Positions 31,762 to 35,231 of a DNA stretch of 35,231 nucleotides are shown here, in pieces. The notes below the pieces were generated by a model, which saw only the letters and a program-made list of their open reading frames with translations, was not told where the DNA came from and did no database searches. This DNA is from UBA6614 sp002433235. Its GTDB lineage: Bacteria > Verrucomicrobiota > Verrucomicrobiia > Limisphaerales > UBA1100. How positions within the stretch are numbered: position 1 is the first letter of the stretch; each line of letters starts with the position of its first letter. The DNA lies in the NCBI GenBank assembly GCA_002433235.1, contig DJHS01000123.1, forward strand, positions 1 to 35,231, given 5' to 3'. Position numbers and translations under genes: made by a program.

Positions 31762-31986
31762 ATGAGCTACGAGGATTACATCGAGGTGCGTCGTGAAGTG
31801 CGCAGCGGCAAACCCTGCTTCAAGGGTACGCGCATCACGGTTTATGATGTGTTGGAGTACCTCGCCGGCGGCATGGCGGAAGCAGAATTGTTGGAGGAGT
31901 TTCCCGCACTGACACCGGAGCACATTCGCGCGGCGCTGGCGTTTGCCGCGGCGCGTGAGCGGCGGCTGGCATCGGGGCTGGCGTGA
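31762..31986 (+). CDS. DUF433 antitoxin-like protein
   Basis: 74 residues. The sequence SGKPCFKGTRITVYDVLEYL (~14-33) followed by EEFPALTPEHIRAALAFAAA is the DUF433 signature, a small helix-turn-helix protein like the VapB-type partner of DUF5615. GKPxxxGTRI is the family's best-conserved stretch. It would bind DNA and its own promoter and neutralise the adjacent nuclease-like protein. It overlaps the next gene by four bases (GTGA), the usual coupling of toxin-antitoxin operons. 44 bp separate it from the DUF1549 stop, so it could be transcribed with that gene or from a weak promoter of its own. Confidence 0.92.
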   Translation: MSYEDYIEVRREVRSGKPCFKGTRITVYDVLEYLAGGMAEAELLEEFPALTPEHIRAALAFAAARERRLASGLA

Positions 31987-32321
31987 AACTGCTCCTCGAT
32001 GAAAACCTTAGCCATCGCTTGACGGCGCGGTTGTCTGCGGCATTTCCAAGAACCCAGCATGTGGATGACTTGAACATGCGCGGCCAGCCGGACACCCTGA
32101 TCTGGGATCGAGCTGCGCGGGATGGGTTCGTAATCGTCTCGAAGGATGATGACTTTCGCCAACTCAGCCAATTCCGCGGGGCGCCACCGAAAGTCGTTTG
32201 GCTGGTGGTGGGCAATGCGGGCACGGGAGAAATCGCAAAAATGATTCTCGATCAGCAAAAGGCGATCGAACAATTTGCATCGCACCCCGAGGACGCACTC
32301 TTGACTTTGCGATTAGACTAA
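31983..32321 (+). CDS. DUF5615 PIN-like toxin
   Basis: 112 residues with a GTG start inside the DUF433 stop. The acidic residues of the PIN-like fold are visible: LLLDENLSHRL (~3-13), DDLNMRGQPDTLIWDRAARD (~28-47), and VSKDDDFRQLSQFRGAPPKV (~52-71), followed by VVWLVVGN. This matches the DUF5615/Mut7-C-like family, predicted to be an RNase and typically paired with DUF433 as a type II toxin-antitoxin module. The catalytic acids appear intact, so the toxin is probably functional. Length is normal. The DUF1501 gene starts 44 bp further on. Confidence 0.92.
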   Translation: MKLLLDENLSHRLTARLSAAFPRTQHVDDLNMRGQPDTLIWDRAARDGFVIVSKDDDFRQLSQFRGAPPKVVWLVVGNAGTGEIAKMILDQQKAIEQFASHPEDALLTLRLD

Positions 32322-32365
32322 ATGAATCCACCGGCCCATGCGTCCAAACAACGAGTATTTGAATC

Positions 32366-34320
32366 ATGAAAGAGGGAAACAACTTTTGCGGGTCGGCCGA
32401 GCATGATGTCAGCCGGCGGGCGTTTCTCGGCACGATGGGTGCGGCGGGGCTGGTGGGCACTTCCGGCGCGGTGCATGCGCTCAGCGAAAAGGGGCTGACC
32501 GGTGCGCTTAAAAACAGCAAAAAACGGGTGATTTTGCTGTGGCTCGCGGGCGGCTCCAGCCAGCTGGAAACGTGGGATCCCAAGCCCGGCGCAGTGACCG
32601 GCGGACCCTTCGCCGACATCGGCACCGACATCCCCGGCGTGCGCATCAGCGAGCTCATGCCGCAAATGGCCAAGCGCATGAAACACTCGTGCATCGTCCG
32701 TTCGCTCAACACTCGCGACGGCGGCCATGGCGGCGGTGCGCAGATGATGATGCGCGGGCGCAAGGATGAGCCGAATCTCAAGTATCCGGATCTCGGCGCG
32801 GTGGTCGCGCGGGAGTTGGGCCAAATGGACAGTCAGGTTCCAGATTACGTCAATTTTTATACCAGCACGGAGGGCCGCAATTCCGCGCGTGTATCACCGG
32901 GCTTTCTCGGGGCGCGGTATGGCGCGATTCATTTGCACGACGGCGAAAAGCTCACGCTGCCGAACATCAAGAAGCTGGACAGCATTACGCAGGGCGACCA
33001 CGAGGCGCGGGCGCAGTTGCGGCGGTTCCTGAGCGACCGCTTCGAGCAGGGGCGCGAGCTGCCGGTGGTGAAAAGCCACGCCGCCGCTTACGCGCGCGTG
33101 CACGGGTTGATGAGCAGCGAGAAGCTTTTCGACCTGTCGAGCGAGCCGAAAAAGATTCGCGAAATGTACGGGCCCACACAGTTTGGCGAGCAGGTGTTGA
33201 TGGCGCGGCGCATGGTGGAGGCTGGCGTGCCGTTCGTACGTGTGAGCCGCGCGTGGTGGGACAGCCACGGGCAGAATTTCGAGACGCACCTCGAGTTGGT
33301 GCCGGAGTTGGACCGCGTGCTTGCCGCGCTCATNNNNNNNNNNNNNNNNNNNNNNNNNNNNNNNNNNNNNNNNNNNNNNNNNNNNNNNNNNNNNNNNNNN
33401 NNNNNNNNNNNNNNNNNNNNNNNNNNNNNNNNNNNNNNNNNNNNNNNNNNNNNNNNNNNNNNNNNNNNNNNNNNNNNNNNNNNNNNNNNNNNNNNNNNNN
33501 NNNNNNNNNNNNNNNNNNNNNNNNNNNNNNNNNNNNNNNNNNNNNNNNNNNNNNNNNNNNNNNNNNNNNNNNNNNNNNNNNNNNNNNNNNNNNNNNNNNN
33601 NNNNNNNNNNNNNNNNNNNNNNNNNNNNNNNNNNNNNNNNNNNNNNNNNNNNNNNNNNNNNNNNNNNNNNNNNNNNNNNNNNNNNNNNNNNNNNNNNNNN
33701 NNNNNNNNNNNNNNNNNCGCACGCCGCGCATCAACGGCAGCCTCGGTCGTGACCACTTTGCCACTGCGTGGAGTGCCTCGCTGCACGGTTGCGGCGTGAA
33801 GGGTGGTGCGGTTTACGGCAAGACCGATGCCAAGGGCGAGAAGGTCACCGAGGGCGAGATTGGCGCGGGNNNNNNNNNNNNNNNNNNNNNNNNNNNNNNN
33901 NNNNNNNNNNNNNNNNNNNNNNNNNNNNNNNNNNNNNNNNNNNNNNNNNNNNNNNNNNNNNNNNNNNNNNNNNNNNNNNNNNNNNNNNNNNNNNNNNNNN
34001 NNNNNNNNNNNNNNNNNNNNNNNNNNNNNNNNNNNNNNNNNNNNNNNNNNNNNNNNNNNNNNNNNNNNNNNNNNNNNNNNNNNNNNNNNNNNNNNNNNNN
34101 NNNNNNNNNNNNNNNNNNNNNNNNNNNNNNNNNNNNNNNNNNNNNNNNNNNNNNNNNNNNNNNNNNNNNNNNNNNNNNNNNNNNNNNNNNNNNNNNNNNN
34201 NNNNNNNNNNNNNNNNNNNNNNNNNNNNNNNNNNNNNNNNNNNNNNNNNNNNNNNNNGGCGCACGGCCCATCCCGCTGGTCAACCCCGGTATCAAGCCCA
34301 TCAAGGAAGTGTTGGCGTAA
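32366..34320 (+). CDS. DUF1501 family protein with Tat signal (interrupted by two sequence gaps)
   Basis: Start at 32366. The N-terminus has a Tat signal (DVSRRAFLGTMGAAGLVG). Before the first N run 322 residues are readable: ILLWLAGGSSQLETWDPKPG, RSLNTRDGGHGGGAQMMMRG, RVSRAWWDSHGQNFETHLEL. Between the gaps, in another nominal frame, is GRTPRINGSLGRDHFATAWS and GCGVKGGAVYGKTDAKGE, the DUF1501 C-terminal core. After the second gap GARPIPLVNPGIKPIKEVLA ends at the stop. All three pieces fit one ordinary DUF1501 protein in the right order, so the frame change is most simply a gap-length artefact and the gene is probably intact. Partner of the DUF1549/DUF1553 gene upstream. Confidence 0.88.
33334..33717. 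other. Assembly gap (N run, 384 bases)
   Basis: Undetermined sequence inside the DUF1501 gene. Judged by the protein on either side, only about 20-25 residues should be missing, so the true gap is probably much shorter. Confidence 0.95.
33870..34257. other. Assembly gap (N run, 388 bases)
   Basis: Second undetermined stretch inside the same gene. About 25-35 residues are expected to be missing from the family pattern, again far fewer than the Ns suggest. Confidence 0.95.
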
Positions 34321-34337
34321 CCTCAACCATTCACGAC

Positions 34338-35231
34338 ATGGCGGACGACAAGAGCACCAATTTTAAGGTCAAGAAAGACTTCGGGCGCAGCGATATCTGC
34401 TTCAGCATGGCGCGCGAGCCCGGCACAGGCAAATGCTACGTGGGCAGTAGCGACGGTGGCGTGTATCACATGGATCTTGCCAGTGACAAGCCCGAGCCCA
34501 AGCGCTGCGAAGGCGAAGGTCATAGTAGTTATGTGACGGGGACGACGTTGACGGCGAAGCACATCGTCACCGGTGCGTGGGACCGTCATCTTGCATGGTG
34601 GGATCGCGAGAGCGGCAAGCTTGTCCGCCGCCAAAAGGCGCACGACAAATGGTTGCGCGGCGTGGAGGTGTCACCCGACGGCAAACTCATTGCGAGCGTC
34701 GCCGACGACATGGTTTGCCGCCTGTGGAATGCCGAAACCGGCAAGCTCGTCCGCGAGCTGCGCGGGCACAAGAAACAGACGCCGCACAATTATCCGAGCA
34801 TGCTTTTCTGCGCGGTGTTCAGCCCGGATGGAAACCGGCTCGCCACCGCCGACAAGCCCGGGCAAATCGTGATATGGGACGTGAAGACCGGCAAACAACT
34901 GCAGACTTGCGAGTCACCCGGCATGTACACGTGGGACCCCAAGCAGCGTCGCCATTCCATCGGCGGCATTCGCAGCCTGCGCTTTTCGCCCGACGGCAAA
35001 GTGCTCACCGCCGGCGGCATTGGCCAGATTGGCAACATTGACCATCTCGGCGCCAAATCGCGGCTGGAGTTTTTCGAACTGGGCAAAGACGAAAAAGGAA
35101 AGTCGCTCAAGGTCATTGAGGCGGGCGACAAGTTCAAAGGGCTCGTCGAGCATATGGAATATCATCCGGAGAAGAAGTGGCTCCTTGCTGGTGGCGGCGA
35201 CCACAACGGCTGGTTACTCTTCATCGACCCC
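34338..35231 (+). CDS. WD40 repeat protein (N-terminal part, truncated by window end)
   Basis: 298 residues readable from the ATG at 34338, 17 bp after the DUF1501 stop; the frame is still open at the end of the window. WD40 blades are recognisable by GH/SPDG/WD patterns: GAWDRHLAWWDRESGKLVRR (~76-95), VEVSPDGKLIASVADDMVCR (~107-126) with LWNAETGKLVRELRGH, then AVFSPDGNRLATADKPG and IVIWDVKTGKQL. A propeller scaffold is expected. No signal peptide is seen from this start although its operon partners are exported; an upstream in-frame start was not evident. WD40 proteins frequently follow DUF1549/DUF1501 gene pairs in Planctomycetota and Verrucomicrobiota. The exact role is unknown. Confidence 0.9.
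   Translation, partial: MADDKSTNFKVKKDFGRSDICFSMAREPGTGKCYVGSSDGGVYHMDLASDKPEPKRCEGEGHSSYVTGTTLTAKHIVTGAWDRHLAWWDRESGKLVRRQKAHDKWLRGVEVSPDGKLIASVADDMVCRLWNAETGKLVRELRGHKKQTPHNYPSMLFCAVFSPDGNRLATADKPGQIVIWDVKTGKQLQTCESPGMYTWDPKQRRHSIGGIRSLRFSPDGKVLTAGGIGQIGNIDHLGAKSRLEFFELGKDEKGKSLKVIEAGDKFKGLVEHMEYHPEKKWLLAGGGDHNGWLLFIDP

Noticed and set aside
33334..34257. Long frames running through the N stretches, including apparent proteins made mainly of X
   Set aside because: They result from translating undetermined bases and carry no information.
1..35231. CRISPR arrays, insertion sequences, prophage or integrase genes
   Set aside because: No regularly spaced repeats, transposase or integrase motifs, or terminal inverted repeats were seen on either strand.

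Overview
The window looks like a contig from a free-living bacterium of the Planctomycetota-Verrucomicrobiota group, most likely Verrucomicrobiota and perhaps the Pedosphaera/Limisphaera (subdivision 3) lineage. The evidence is gene content: two DUF1501 Tat proteins, one paired with DUF1800 and one with a DUF1549/DUF1553 cytochrome-c protein, a DUF1080 protein, ExbBD beside squalene-cyclase-like toroid proteins, EF-hand and WD40 modules, and a DUF433/DUF5615 toxin-antitoxin pair. The lineage is inferred; there is no rRNA gene, and I recognised no tRNA. Two N runs (33334-33717 and 33870-34257) lie near the right end.

Layout. 1-755: end of an ABC permease. 861-5117: a tightly coupled trio, an exported DUF3352-like protein, DUF1800 and DUF1501, followed by a small methyltransferase (5214-5801). 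5802-7064: a structured non-coding stretch, a glycine-zipper lipoprotein, and a small membrane protein with a pseudopilin-like tail. 7065-9195: a DUF1080 protein that meets a class V aminotransferase tail to tail. 9316-12726: an ECF sigma factor divergent from a two-component pair; the sensor kinase has a large extracytoplasmic domain with an LTxxQ-like segment and a canonical EF-hand, and a GTAAA-N5-GTAAA (CpxR-box-like) element lies just before the regulator. 12727-13040: a consensus sigma-54 promoter followed about 110 nt later by a strong terminator, with no large gene between them: a candidate sRNA. 13041-14291: a Sel1-repeat lipoprotein. 14386-19212: an exported 1608-residue protein made mostly of Ala/Lys/Gln-rich coiled coil.

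29635 down to 19220 (minus strand) is the most interesting block: five co-oriented genes with gaps or overlaps of a few bases to 32 bp. They encode an exported 1097-residue TPR protein, ExbB, ExbD, and two large membrane proteins that each combine PD40 (WD40-like beta-propeller) repeats with an alpha/alpha-toroid domain of the squalene-cyclase/prenyltransferase type. The last protein also carries a TonB-like transmembrane helix with the SxxxH motif, so I infer a proton-motive-force-driven envelope machine in which a TonB-type helix is fused to a periplasmic toroid. The function and substrate are unknown.

29759-35231: an exported DUF1549/DUF1553 protein with two CxxCH sites, a DUF433/DUF5615 toxin-antitoxin pair wedged in, the second DUF1501 gene (broken by both N runs but probably intact in the organism), and a WD40 protein running off the end. 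Proteins of these families are typically annotated as exported catabolic or surface-associated functions in this group, but their biochemistry is poorly known.
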